A DNA stretch of 64,000 nt from Sporomusa ovata DSM 2662 (GCF_000445445.1 NZ_ASXP01000006.1:124001-188000); one strand, 5' to 3'. Counted from the stretch's first letter, positions 1-8,381 are shown. The notes: generated by a model from the sequence alone, not told the origin. A program made the numbers and translations.

Positions 1-1624
1 CCCGTTTGACTATGGCAGGTAAGGTAAATCCTTTATTTTTAAGTACTTTCTTTAGTCCATCTATCCCGATTTTCAGCAAGTAGCGCATTGCCGAGTCAGT
101 CTGAAGTTTGTCCGTGATATTAGGGTCAAAATCCACGTCAGTTTCGTTAAACTTGGCGTTAAATGGGATAATAATCAGCCTTCGCCTTAGTCCTTCCGAC
201 AGATCATTGATTCGCGGCATATCATTGGCCGAAAAGACGAGTTTCGCGTAGTTATCGAATTCAAACGGGTGCTCGCCTTTTCTCTCTACGTTAACCGTTT
301 CCCCGGTAACTAGTTTCTTAAAGATTGCGGTTTCTTCGATGTATTTATTGGAAATATCGTCTCCCAGATTGGCTAGTTTTCCAAATAACTCTGCTGTTTT
401 AAATCGCTTATCGATTTCCTCCAAGGCCAAGGCCGAATAGTTTACTGGTTTGAGAAAGTACTTAAGCATGTCTATAAAACTAGATTTACCGTTGGAACCA
501 CCGCCGATGAGAATAAAACACTTACCGAGTTCATTTCTCCGAAGCAGCATATATCCTACTACTTCCTCTAAAAGCATCCGAAGTTCTGGGTCTTGGCAGC
601 AAATTTTGTTTAATGTTTTATCAACAGTTTGGTCATATGCACTTGAATCGTAGTTCACGGAAATCCGGTTCTTAATCACAATGTCCGGGCTATATTCCCG
701 CAGTCCATCAGTTTCCAGGTCATATATCCCATTGTTTACAGCAATATAATTGGCCGTTGCCATTGCTGTTTCTTCAGCGATAAGTTCCAGATAAGCCAAG
801 GTTTCTCGGCGTTTTGCTTGCGTTAATTCCGGTAAATGCCGAATCATACTTGCTTCGAGATCGGTTTGTTTATTCGAATAAATACCGTCTTTATATACGT
901 GCAGTACCTGGTTTATCTTTTTAACGTTTTCCTCTCGCTCCACATATTTAGAAAAGTCATGGTGGAGAAATGTGCCCTTTTTATAGAACGATTGTTTTTT
1001 AAAGGCTTCGTCTCTTAGAATACTATCGATTTCACGCTGATCTAGCGGCGTTTTTAGTACATACCGGTTGATTATTTCAATCGTTTCAATGATATCTGCT
1101 TTACTAAATCCGGCGCCTTGCAACGTCAAAATATAGTTAAACAAAGCTTGGTTCCGGCCATCGCCTTCTTCTAAGTTGGTAAAATCTACCGTACTTTTCA
1201 CTGGCTCTAACCATTTGGGTAGCTCAGGTAATTCGTCAGTTTTGCGTATCCACGGACGTTTTATGCCGCCAACTTTAAGCACTTGGTACGAATTTTTAGA
1301 GCCGAGTTTAATGTCTGCTTTGATACCAATAGCTGTGTTGGTACCGGTTTTGTTGGCCGAAAGATCGGTAGTCTTAAAGAGAAAGTGCTTGCCGCGAGTC
1401 GTACCTATGACCGGAACTTTTATGCTTTGCCCATCCATGATACGCAAGGCTAAGTCCGACATCTCCATATCATCAATGTCAACTAAAACAACGCCTTCGG
1501 CTAATACACCGGCATACTCATCTAATTTTCGGGCACGTTCATACGTAAGCAAAGAACTTGTATCTTTATACTTTCCTATCGGTTTTTTATTCAATGTTGG
1601 AATATAACCCTTGTAAATCTCCAT
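1..1624 (-). CDS. Phage primase-polymerase/SF3 helicase, C-terminus cut by window edge
   Basis: Reading the minus strand from an ATG at 1624 gives an open frame that runs off the left edge (541 codons visible). The N-terminal part has VDIDD and RGKHFLFK, which resemble the hDhD and sxH motifs of archaeo-eukaryotic primases. The C-terminal part has a Walker A (GGGSNGKS) and a downstream LGDD acidic motif, as in superfamily 3 phage helicases with a D5_N domain. A GAGGT ribosome binding site lies 5 nt before the ATG. It would prime and unwind DNA at the phage origin. It is the most downstream visible gene of the leftward replication operon, separated from the polymerase gene by 186 bp of inverted repeats. 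The missing C-terminus cannot be judged. Confidence 0.85.
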   Translation of the reverse strand, partial: MEIYKGYIPTLNKKPIGKYKDTSSLLTYERARKLDEYAGVLAEGVVLVDIDDMEMSDLALRIMDGQSIKVPVIGTTRGKHFLFKTTDLSANKTGTNTAIGIKADIKLGSKNSYQVLKVGGIKRPWIRKTDELPELPKWLEPVKSTVDFTNLEEGDGRNQALFNYILTLQGAGFSKADIIETIEIINRYVLKTPLDQREIDSILRDEAFKKQSFYKKGTFLHHDFSKYVEREENVKKINQVLHVYKDGIYSNKQTDLEASMIRHLPELTQAKRRETLAYLELIAEETAMATANYIAVNNGIYDLETDGLREYSPDIVIKNRISVNYDSSAYDQTVDKTLNKICCQDPELRMLLEEVVGYMLLRRNELGKCFILIGGGSNGKSSFIDMLKYFLKPVNYSALALEEIDKRFKTAELFGKLANLGDDISNKYIEETAIFKKLVTGETVNVERKGEHPFEFDNYAKLVFSANDMPRINDLSEGLRRRLIIIPFNAKFNETDVDFDPNITDKLQTDSAMRYLLKIGIDGLKKVLKNKGFTLPAIVKR

Positions 1625-1642
1625 AAAATTACCTCATTTCTA

Positions 1643-1810
1643 CCTGGTCAAAAAACCAGGGATTTAGTCTTTTTAACTATTCTTCTGGTCAAATTTTGAC
1701 CAGTTTTAAGTGGCAACTCCAGTAACCATGCGGCTTTCCAAAATTGCTTTGGTTATTTTCTGACCAGATTTTATTGAAATTTGCGCTTTTTTCTGGTTTT
1801 TTGACCAGAA
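1643..1810. repeat. Cluster of CTGGTC/GACCAG inverted repeats between polymerase and primase genes
   Basis: This gap holds four related sites. CCTGGT-CAAAAA-ACCAGG is at 1643-1660. A perfect 19-nt palindrome, CTGGTCAAATTTTGACCAG, is at 1685-1703. TCTGACCAGA is at 1759-1768. TTCTGGT and ACCAGAA arms flank a 6-nt loop at 1791-1810. They share the core TGGTC(A)/(T)GACCA. Repeated palindromes beside polymerase and primase genes suit a phage replication origin or an operator array. The outer ones could also be small RNA hairpins. The repeats are seen directly; the role is inferred. Confidence 0.7.
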
Positions 1811-3490
1811 TTAATTTACTAAAAAATCATTCAGTCTCTTTTTCGCCACATCAATATACCAATTAATATCCAGTTTAGTTGGTAACGGCAAGTTATTTAC
1901 ATTACCGTTTTCAATAAAACACCTCTCGGGAGTATTGGCTATTTTCTCAATACGATCGAGCGTTTTTTGTTTAAAAACTCCCTGGTCCCGCATACTCCGG
2001 GAAGCAAATACCCGTAAGACTCGCTCACTTATGATTTTGTTACCATGCATAGCATGAAGGTATTTATTGGATACCTTTACGATTTTTTGAAATTCCATTA
2101 AATTGGTACAGCCTCTTATAGTTTCTTCGACGGGCATTCCCTGTGTAAAGTAGTTAACCAACGCCTTATTTACGATCGGTAAATCGTTGTCCAGAACGTC
2201 CAGTTTTTTAACGTAAGCCCCTTTAGACTTATAGGTCTTGTCAGCATGAAGAACGATATAGTTGTTCACGTCTTTTTGACAAATACGTTCAAACATCTCA
2301 AATTCGAGAACCATGCGGGTGCGATTTTCCCACTCGCTGCAAACCGATTTGATGAAATCTACATCATCGTTCTGAAGTTTAATAATCACACCGTCGGTAT
2401 TGGACTGAATCAATTGGCAATAGGGCTCTAGTTTTTCAATTAAATCGAGAAGTAATAACTGTCCGCCGACACATACGTTATTGGCCTGTCGAGGATCATA
2501 CAACGCATTGTATTTGTCCTTCATCGCTCCGTACGTGCTATTCAGCACAATTTTATAGGGCTGCTGCATGGGGTTCTTTTCTCTCTTGAGCCGAATGCGC
2601 TCATCACGAATTTGCCTGTATTTACTAGAGTCAGACACGTTCCGACTAAGATAGTCGTATTCAATCATAAGTGCCGGATAGTAGGAAGCCACGTCAATGT
2701 TAAGATATATCCCTTCACCGAAATAGTTTTCTATCGCACCGTGCAGGCCACCCCAGGCAAATATATGGGGAACTCCAGCGACATTTGTTTTTAATGATTT
2801 ATTGTAATTCCGGTTCACCGGCTGGTTGTACCAATCGACAATATGCTGATATTTTGATAACCGTAGGGTATCTGGAAATGTAATTGCAAACTCATCATTG
2901 CGGTGTTCGCGGTTAGCATCCAGAATAATGGACGCCAGTTGGGGCTTGGTCTTGGTTATCATTTTTAGTGGAAGTTTAAACGCATTGAGTAGAGACAGGT
3001 GACTTTCAAACTCGTCAATTCGGTTTATAAACACTTCCATGGTCTGCTCAACATCGTGCCGACAGTAGGTTTCGACTTGCTTTAGCTCCGGCTCGGTTAG
3101 TTTCCTTTCGGTTTTAAAGCTAACGTTGGTTTCCCTGATATCATTGCCCATAAAACCTTCTATTTGCTTTAAACCATGCATAGTGGTCATGATATCAAAG
3201 ACATAGAGCTGAATTTTATTGAAAGCACTTGAGTACTCCCAGCCCTTGCGGTCATCAGCTATGATAAATTTTGAGATTTCGTAAGGGTCAAAATCCATCA
3301 GTAATCCTTTTAGGATATACTGGTCATACCCGCGTGAATTGTACCCAATCCATATTTCCTCTTTGTTTTTTTCGTAAAAACGGCGAAGGGCATCTACGTC
3401 ATTAATAATCGTCTGGAAGGTTTGGGTGTTGGCATTTGCCAACACCACCAACCAGTCATAGCGGAAGACCTCAAAATCGAAGAAGATCAT
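1811..3490 (-). CDS. Phage family B DNA polymerase with 3'-5' exonuclease domain
   Basis: The 559-residue protein begins with exonuclease motifs: DFEVF near residue 5 (Exo I), YNSRGYDQYIL near residue 50 (Exo II) and YCRHDVEQT near residue 142 (Exo III). Polymerase motifs follow: DVASYYPALM (motif A), KIVLNSTYG (motif B) and SNTDGVII (motif C, where many family B enzymes have DTDS). It is short for family B, comparable to small phage polymerases. It would copy the phage genome. Its ATG overlaps the stop codon of the upstream DUF669 gene by 4 nt, indicating translational coupling. A TPR2-type insertion or terminal-protein gene was not recognised, so protein-primed replication is not shown. Confidence 0.85.
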   Translation of the reverse strand: MIFFDFEVFRYDWLVVLANANTQTFQTIINDVDALRRFYEKNKEEIWIGYNSRGYDQYILKGLLMDFDPYEISKFIIADDRKGWEYSSAFNKIQLYVFDIMTTMHGLKQIEGFMGNDIRETNVSFKTERKLTEPELKQVETYCRHDVEQTMEVFINRIDEFESHLSLLNAFKLPLKMITKTKPQLASIILDANREHRNDEFAITFPDTLRLSKYQHIVDWYNQPVNRNYNKSLKTNVAGVPHIFAWGGLHGAIENYFGEGIYLNIDVASYYPALMIEYDYLSRNVSDSSKYRQIRDERIRLKREKNPMQQPYKIVLNSTYGAMKDKYNALYDPRQANNVCVGGQLLLLDLIEKLEPYCQLIQSNTDGVIIKLQNDDVDFIKSVCSEWENRTRMVLEFEMFERICQKDVNNYIVLHADKTYKSKGAYVKKLDVLDNDLPIVNKALVNYFTQGMPVEETIRGCTNLMEFQKIVKVSNKYLHAMHGNKIISERVLRVFASRSMRDQGVFKQKTLDRIEKIANTPERCFIENGNVNNLPLPTKLDINWYIDVAKKRLNDFLVN

Positions 3491-3942
3491 TCGGTGAACA
3501 CGTCTTCGATTTTGAACGTTTTAAAGCCCTTATCATTTTCGCCGTAGTCAAGAACATACTCTAACTGCTCCGCCTCCACCGCTTCCATCACGTCCATAAG
3601 CAGATCATTGTACTGTTTGAAATCCTCAAATTCGATTTCGACGCCACTCTCTAAGCTCCGCAAGAATTCATTGGCGTTATGGATGCCAAAGCCGGTCGTA
3701 AGCATTTGATTGTAAAAGATATGTTGGCCTTTATACTGACCCGCTAAGACCTTCATCCAGCACGAAAGCATCGGATCGTCGGTCTTTTTGGTAGCCTTCA
3801 GTTCTAGCTTAGTAAGTTTTACCTCATACTTGCCTTTCGGCACATCTTTAAAATCCTGTTTATTCTCCGCTGCTTTCTTGACATCGTCTTTTAAGCCAGC
3901 TGTATCAATTTTTTTATTCCATTTCTCCCACACATTTGCCAT
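3487..3942 (-). CDS. DUF669 family phage protein (probable ssDNA-binding/replication accessory)
   Basis: This 151-residue protein has the DUF669 pattern: an N-terminal WEKWNKKID segment, a central beta-rich part (GKYEVKLTKLELKATKK) and an acidic C-terminal tail ending in DVFTE. Family members sit in phage replication operons beside Cas4-like nucleases and helicases, and are thought to act as single-strand DNA-binding or annealing accessory proteins. No catalytic motif is visible. A good ribosome binding site (GAGGGAGG, reading the minus strand) precedes the ATG. It lies 37 bp after the nuclease/ATPase gene and overlaps the polymerase start, consistent with one replication transcript. The specific biochemical role is inferred from context. 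Confidence 0.75.
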   Translation of the reverse strand: MANVWEKWNKKIDTAGLKDDVKKAAENKQDFKDVPKGKYEVKLTKLELKATKKTDDPMLSCWMKVLAGQYKGQHIFYNQMLTTGFGIHNANEFLRSLESGVEIEFEDFKQYNDLLMDVMEAVEAEQLEYVLDYGENDKGFKTFKIEDVFTE

Positions 3943-3979
3943 AGTAAATTTCCTCCCTCAAATTTATAGTAATGTATAA

Positions 3980-5581
3980 TTATACAGCCCTGCGAGAACG
4001 TCTTTTAGGCTTGTCCTCTTGTACAGGACTGGTTACTTCTGCACTGGTGACTTCACTTACCGATTCACTCGAAACTTCTCCGGTTAATTCTTGCGGAATT
4101 ACTGGCTCCGATAGTCTCGTGCCGGTCTCCGGCTTGGCCGTCCGGTATAAGTCCATAAATTTGTTGTAGTCAAGTTCTACTTTATCTGTTCCAAAATTTA
4201 GCCTACCGCCGCCAAACTGGATATTGTCGGTTTTGAATTTTAGCCAGCGGCTATCATCTTCTTCAATAATGACCCGACCAACAATATCAACCATACCAGC
4301 GATCTTGTTCGCATACTTATCCTGCAAATTTGGTTTGATGGTTGTCACTTTTTCCCCGTTACGTTTGGTAATTTCCGAAATGACTTCATGACTGATGAGG
4401 ATGACCCCATACCCCGCATTGGTAAGCCGTCTGATTTGCGGCAGGAATTCGGTCCTTACCATGTCATATCCCTTACCATAACCAGCGTCCGCCTCATGGG
4501 TGATGCTGAGTTTGTCATACATGTAAATCCGGCAATTTTCCAAGAGATCTTCAACTAAATCAATGACAATGGTTTTGAAGTCGTGCTGCCCAACACAAAG
4601 GGTTTCAACGGCATCTTTAATCATTTGCCATGCAAATACGGTTTCTTTAATGCGGCCATTTACTTTAATTTCGTCGCGGATAATAATGCGAGCTCCGTCA
4701 ACATATTTGACGTTGCCGTCGGTATTTAGGTGCAATACATCCGGAGCCTGGTTGGCAAACGTGGTTTTGCCGCTAAACGGTAAGCCATACAGCCAAAGTA
4801 CTGGGGCGGTCTCCTTGTCTACTTGCACTCGTTCATTTTTGGGTAATATTAACATATAATCAATTCCTTTCATGCAGTGTTCCTGGTAGTCGCACCAGTC
4901 ACATAATTTTGTTGGGTTTTTGGGATAGTCAACGGCTACTTGGATGCTGGAGATGTTCTGAAAAAATTGGTCCACCTTTTGCTGATCGTAAATGATTTCC
5001 ATTACACGAACTTTGGAATCATGCAAAGTTTGGATTAACCGCCTGCGGAACTGGTACATATCCTCAGTCTTCTTCTGACGTATAAATACTTTGGGAATAA
5101 AGATATAGCCTAGACGTCCAACTTTTACCTGGTTAATCTTTTCAAGGTAGTGCTTGTAGATATGCAGTTGTTCGGATTCAAGATAGTTGTCCACGTTATT
5201 TGAATACTTGAAGTCGAAAACATCAACAGTGCCGTCGCTATTTTTTACGATCAAGTCAATAAATCCATTGAAATCGTCTGTTTCGATTTCAAGCTCAAAG
5301 GTAGCCGTATCGTAGTCAATTAGGTTCCTAACTTTCGGTAGCAAGATTTCGAGTTTAATGATTTCATGAATGTGTAAATCGTTCAGAACAGTAAACTGCT
5401 CCGAGTACCACTTAACTGCAGCGGGTATCCCTTCTTCAATTCCCATGTGCATGGCTTTGCCAATTACAAGCGGATCATCTGGCTTTGGATCTTCAATAGT
5501 CGTAATACCGTCCACATAACGAAGTTTAAATTTATATGGGCACTGTACGAATGTGCTTACTCTGGAGTGACTAAATCGCAC
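3980..5581 (-). CDS. Fused Cas4/RecB-like nuclease and RecA-like phage ATPase
   Basis: The 533-residue protein combines two modules usually encoded separately. Residues 1-250 form a PD-(D/E)XK domain: an N-terminal SRVSTFVQCPYKF motif, GFIDLIV followed by DVFDFKYS as the catalytic D...DxK core, and a CDWCDYQEHC cluster that with the N-terminal Cys could bind an Fe-S centre, as in Cas4/AddB. Residues 265-480 form a P-loop ATPase of the phage AAA_24 type, with GLPFSGKTT as Walker A and TIVIDLVEDL as Walker B. The C-terminal 50 residues are low complexity and end in a basic KPKRRSRR tail. It probably processes DNA ends or recombines phage DNA. Its start lies inside the 3' end of the VRR-NUC gene (11-nt overlap). 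Confidence 0.8.
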   Translation of the reverse strand: MRFSHSRVSTFVQCPYKFKLRYVDGITTIEDPKPDDPLVIGKAMHMGIEEGIPAAVKWYSEQFTVLNDLHIHEIIKLEILLPKVRNLIDYDTATFELEIETDDFNGFIDLIVKNSDGTVDVFDFKYSNNVDNYLESEQLHIYKHYLEKINQVKVGRLGYIFIPKVFIRQKKTEDMYQFRRRLIQTLHDSKVRVMEIIYDQQKVDQFFQNISSIQVAVDYPKNPTKLCDWCDYQEHCMKGIDYMLILPKNERVQVDKETAPVLWLYGLPFSGKTTFANQAPDVLHLNTDGNVKYVDGARIIIRDEIKVNGRIKETVFAWQMIKDAVETLCVGQHDFKTIVIDLVEDLLENCRIYMYDKLSITHEADAGYGKGYDMVRTEFLPQIRRLTNAGYGVILISHEVISEITKRNGEKVTTIKPNLQDKYANKIAGMVDIVGRVIIEEDDSRWLKFKTDNIQFGGGRLNFGTDKVELDYNKFMDLYRTAKPETGTRLSEPVIPQELTGEVSSESVSEVTSAEVTSPVQEDKPKRRSRRAV

Positions 5582-5858
5582 CGACCATCACCTCCCTCTT
5601 GAACTTGGCAAATTCCGATGGCCGAAGTATGCGAGCGTACCCGCCGGATTCCTGAATTTTGAAGATGTTATATTTTTGCAAGACTGTGGGCGTGCCCTTT
5701 TCGGTTTTTAATTCCAGAGCGACAAACTTGCCTCGAATACAGCAAAGCAAATCCGGAATTCCTGCTCGCTGGAAGCCTCCGCCCCATACTTTTACATAGT
5801 AGATGTTTTGATCTTTCAAAAATTGAATAACCTTATTTTGAAACTGTTTTTCCGTCAA
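5571..5858 (-). CDS. VRR-NUC domain nuclease
   Basis: The 95-residue protein is a stand-alone VRR-NUC fold. It has an N-terminal EKQFQNKVIQFLKDQ helix, GIPDLLCCIRGKFVALELKTEKG holding the catalytic D...ExK residues, and a C-terminal LRPSEFAKF helix. Small VRR-NUC proteins are common in phage replication modules and cut or resolve branched DNA. The gene overlaps both the helicase gene upstream (26 nt) and the fused nuclease/ATPase downstream, so it belongs to the same tightly packed leftward operon. Confidence 0.88.
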   Translation of the reverse strand: MTEKQFQNKVIQFLKDQNIYYVKVWGGGFQRAGIPDLLCCIRGKFVALELKTEKGTPTVLQKYNIFKIQESGGYARILRPSEFAKFKREVMVGAI

Positions 5859-7248
5859 CCGCTCTCCTCCCTGACATCAATTCAATCTGACGAATCTCCT
5901 CAATCCTGGCTTTTACCGCTTCCATCAAGGCATCTTGTCCTAAAGACTTCTGATTTAATGCTTTCATTACGATCTCATCAATCGTTCCCTCAGCGACAAG
6001 GTGATGCACAATAACGGACTTTTTTTGTCCTTGCCGGTAAAGTCTCGCATTCGCTTGTTCGTATAGTTCCAGACTCCAGGTTAAGGAAAACCAAACAATA
6101 ATATGACCACCGGCTTGTAAATTAAGGCCATGCCCTGCCGATGCCGGATGCACAAGTAACAGATCGATCTCGCCTTTGTTCCATTGCTCAATATCCTCAG
6201 TTGTGTCAAGGCTCCGCGCTTTTGGGAACCGTTTTCGCAGCCGATCAAGATCATGCTTAAACCAGTAAAACACCAGTACCGGATTTTTATTGGCTGACTC
6301 AATTACATCCTCAAGTGTATTGAGTTTGGCGTCATGTAAGTTTCGGACATTCTTGCTTTCATCGTATAAAGCACCACTCGCCATTTGAATAAGTTTATTT
6401 GATAGCACGGCTGCCGTATTCGCCACCACATTACCGTCCGCGTATGAAATTAATAGATCTTTCTCTAATTGTTTGTACAGTTTTCGCGCACTTTCGGGCA
6501 ACGGCACTTTGATTACGTTGCAAACTTGCTCGGGCATGAGCAGCCAATCTTTTGCCTTCATCGATACGCAAACATCTTCGATCTTGGCATAAATAACCTC
6601 TTTTGCTCCAGGCTTTAGTCGCCATTTATAGACAATATGGGGGTTGTTCCTATCCCAGGTGGCTGGCTCAAAGTATTTCTCACGGTAGATAGACAATGTT
6701 CGTCCTAACCGCTCACCGCTATCTAAAAGGTAAACTTGAGCCCATAAGTCCAGCAAACTGTTTGGTGCTGGTGTGCCTGTTAGTTCTACGATCCGCTTTA
6801 TTAGCGGACGAACTCTGCGCATTGCCCTAAATCGTTTGGAGGTGTGATCTTTAAAGCTACTGCTCTCATCGAGAATGACCATATCGAACGGCCATTTACT
6901 GCCGTAGTATCGCACTAGCCATTCCAAGTTCTCACGGTTAATCACATAAATATGCGCCGAGGTGTTCAGTGCCGTGGTGCGCTGTTTTTCGCTGCCCAAT
7001 ATTTTAGCCAGTTTTAGATATGCAGTATGGTCCCACTTCCTGATCTCTTCCTCCCAGGTAAACTTAGCCACTCTGAGCGGTGCTACAACTAACACCTTTG
7101 TCACGTCATTGTGTTGCAGCAACTTGGTAACGGCAGTTAATGTGATTACACTTTTCCCCAAACCCATGTCGATTGCCAACATTATTTTTGGGGTCTGAAT
7201 AATTCGTTGTATTGACCATTTTTGATAGGTATGAGGTTCAAACTTCAT
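5833..7248 (-). CDS. Phage SNF2-type DNA helicase/ATPase
   Basis: All core superfamily 2 motifs are visible in 471 residues: IDMGLGKSVI (motif I), VILDESSSF (motif II, DESS variant), ELTGTPAPN (motif III), GHGLNLQAG (motif V) and QANARLYRQGQ (motif VI). The length matches the compact phage SNF2 helicases found next to VRR-NUC genes. It probably translocates on DNA during phage replication or recombination. The ATG lies inside the 3' end of a 50-residue ORF (11-nt overlap), and the gene runs into the VRR-NUC gene. Confidence 0.9.
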   Translation of the reverse strand: MKFEPHTYQKWSIQRIIQTPKIMLAIDMGLGKSVITLTAVTKLLQHNDVTKVLVVAPLRVAKFTWEEEIRKWDHTAYLKLAKILGSEKQRTTALNTSAHIYVINRENLEWLVRYYGSKWPFDMVILDESSSFKDHTSKRFRAMRRVRPLIKRIVELTGTPAPNSLLDLWAQVYLLDSGERLGRTLSIYREKYFEPATWDRNNPHIVYKWRLKPGAKEVIYAKIEDVCVSMKAKDWLLMPEQVCNVIKVPLPESARKLYKQLEKDLLISYADGNVVANTAAVLSNKLIQMASGALYDESKNVRNLHDAKLNTLEDVIESANKNPVLVFYWFKHDLDRLRKRFPKARSLDTTEDIEQWNKGEIDLLLVHPASAGHGLNLQAGGHIIVWFSLTWSLELYEQANARLYRQGQKKSVIVHHLVAEGTIDEIVMKALNQKSLGQDALMEAVKARIEEIRQIELMSGRRAVDGKTVSK

Positions 7249-7390
7249 AATTTAATACTGGCTTAAACATTGCGTCCAAATAAGCTAGTGCTGCTTTTCT
7301 TTTTGCTTCTTTACTTTCATCAGGTTTTTGTTCTTTAATCACAATGGATATGGAACTGCCACCAGTAATTGTAATCGTGATGGTTTTCAT
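7238..7390 (-). CDS. Small phage protein, 50 residues, function unknown
   Basis: The protein begins MKTITITITGGSS and has a lysine/glutamate-rich middle (KEQKPDESKEAKRKAA), followed by an ALAYLDAMFKPVLNY helix. The ATG has a GGAGG ribosome binding site 9 nt upstream. Its start shares one base with the stop of the preceding gene (TAATG), and its 3' end overlaps the helicase start, which supports translation in the operon. I do not recognise a family. The alternating Thr/Ile N-terminus suggests one beta strand. Confidence 0.6.
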   Translation of the reverse strand: MKTITITITGGSSISIVIKEQKPDESKEAKRKAALAYLDAMFKPVLNYEV

Positions 7391-7563
7391 TAATTGTTGC
7401 CTCCTTCATTGATGTGTGCTGGTGTGCCTTTTTCTTCTAACTTTTGCTCACTAAGCTGCAATAATTTACTTGCCAACCTTTTTGACACAATGCTTATTGC
7501 TGTAAGCATACCAATCATTTCCTCCTGGATTTCTTGGTTAACTACTTTTGCTTTGCAATTCAT
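7390..7563 (-). CDS. Small phage protein, 57 residues, function unknown
   Basis: Reading from ATG 7563, the 57-residue product (MNCKAKVVNQEIQEEM...) looks mostly helical, with LTAISIVSKRLASKLLQLSEQKLEE as an amphipathic segment. An AGGAAAC ribosome binding site precedes it. The stop codon and the next ATG overlap as TAATG, typical of coupled phage genes. No family or motif is recognised. It sits between the sigma-like gene and the helicase in the leftward operon. Confidence 0.55.
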   Translation of the reverse strand: MNCKAKVVNQEIQEEMIGMLTAISIVSKRLASKLLQLSEQKLEEKGTPAHINEGGNN

Positions 7564-7643
7564 CTAGTTTCCTCCATATTTTTTGATAGAGAATTAATCC
7601 CTTCACTTAATAGCCAACGAGGAGTACTGTTTGGAAACCTAAT

Positions 7644-8141
7644 TTATAAAAAATATTTTTTTAACTTGTCCAAAATTCTCATATGCCTTTTAACAATAGC
7701 CATATGAGAAACTTTTTCTTGTATTCCAATCTCTCGGACTGTTAGCTCCTTATAATACAGATCATGTATTAATTCCTGTTCTTCACGATTTAGTTCTGCC
7801 AATGCTTCCCGTAAAATAAGAAGCATTGCTTTGTCGCAAATAATGTCTTCTACCACTTGGTCATATGTAAAATCAGTGCCTTGCTCCATTAAACGCTCAA
7901 TGGAATCCTCTTTGCTTGGAGTAAAAGTCACCTTTCCGTTTTTTGCATCAACATTAGTACGTCCAACTTTAATGTCATTTACCATATACCGCTCACGCCT
8001 GGCCATTTGATAATACTCTCGGTAAATCTCCTCGCTTACTGACACGAGCTCCTTGCCAATTTTAATAACCCTTTCTTGGCCCGGATTCTCTCTTTCTCGA
8101 TTTGAATAAACATCTCCAGAAACTTCATACTTGATTTTCAT
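7644..8141 (-). CDS. Sigma-70 region 4-like phage transcription regulator
   Basis: The 165-residue protein ends in a helix-turn-helix resembling sigma-70 region 4: LNREEQELIHDLYYKELTVREIG, then a recognition helix around EKVSHMAIVKRHMRILDKLKKY. The N-terminal half is charged and has no obvious region 2, so it is not a full sigma factor. It resembles ArpU/RinA-type phage regulators that act at phage promoters. The AAAGGAG ribosome binding site and start codon sit inside a predicted hairpin of the 5' leader (8140-8300). It is the second gene of the leftward transcript, placed early enough to control the phage cascade. Confidence 0.65.
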   Translation of the reverse strand: MKIKYEVSGDVYSNRERENPGQERVIKIGKELVSVSEEIYREYYQMARRERYMVNDIKVGRTNVDAKNGKVTFTPSKEDSIERLMEQGTDFTYDQVVEDIICDKAMLLILREALAELNREEQELIHDLYYKELTVREIGIQEKVSHMAIVKRHMRILDKLKKYFL

Positions 8142-8300
8142 TTAGTGCTCCTTTCATCTAGCCGAATAGCTAGAAAAAAGGCAGCACTAAATAAGCCCTG
8201 AAAAGCCAAATAAAAAAAGGCACAGAGTATCGCTTTTTCTAGCTATACCCCGGCCTTGTGGTGGCTTTTGCGCCCCTAAGTGGCTCAGTCAGTATTAATC
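8140..8300 (-). ncRNA. Structured 5' leader with mutually competing pairings, upstream of the sigma-like gene
   Basis: In the minus-strand RNA, ATTTAGTGCT (8192-8183) is perfectly complementary to AGCACTAAAT (8149-8140), which runs from just after the Shine-Dalgarno into the start codon. Two further CC:GG pairs past a bulged G would cover the GGAG itself. The loop of that hairpin contains CTTTTTTCTAGCTAT (8180-8166), which pairs over 14 nt with ATAGCTAGAAAAAG (8246-8233). The same upstream arm can instead fold locally (GTAT.GCT with AGC.ATAC, 8248-8227). Further upstream is a G-rich part with GGC-GCAAAA-GCC. The layout suits a translation switch or pseudoknot. I cannot match it to a known riboswitch family. 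Confidence 0.55.
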
Positions 8301-8381
8301 TTTATTAAATTTTAAAAACGCTTTATAAAATTACTAGTTAAGTAACATAATTGCTATGGTCATAAGTGCTCGTTCCCTTGT

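Noticed and set aside
3980..5581. CRISPR-associated cas4 gene
   Set aside because: The Cas4-like domain is fused to a phage ATPase and sits in a phage replication operon; no CRISPR components are present.
7391..7643. tRNA or small RNA gene in the gap before the sigma-like gene
   Set aside because: The space is mostly filled by the 57-residue ORF and shows no cloverleaf.
8200..8290. A known c-di-GMP-I (GEMM) riboswitch, suggested by GGGGCGCAAAAGCC on the minus strand
   Set aside because: The paired second stem and tetraloop receptor of GEMM are not present, and the downstream sequence does not fit the consensus. I left it as an unnamed structured leader.
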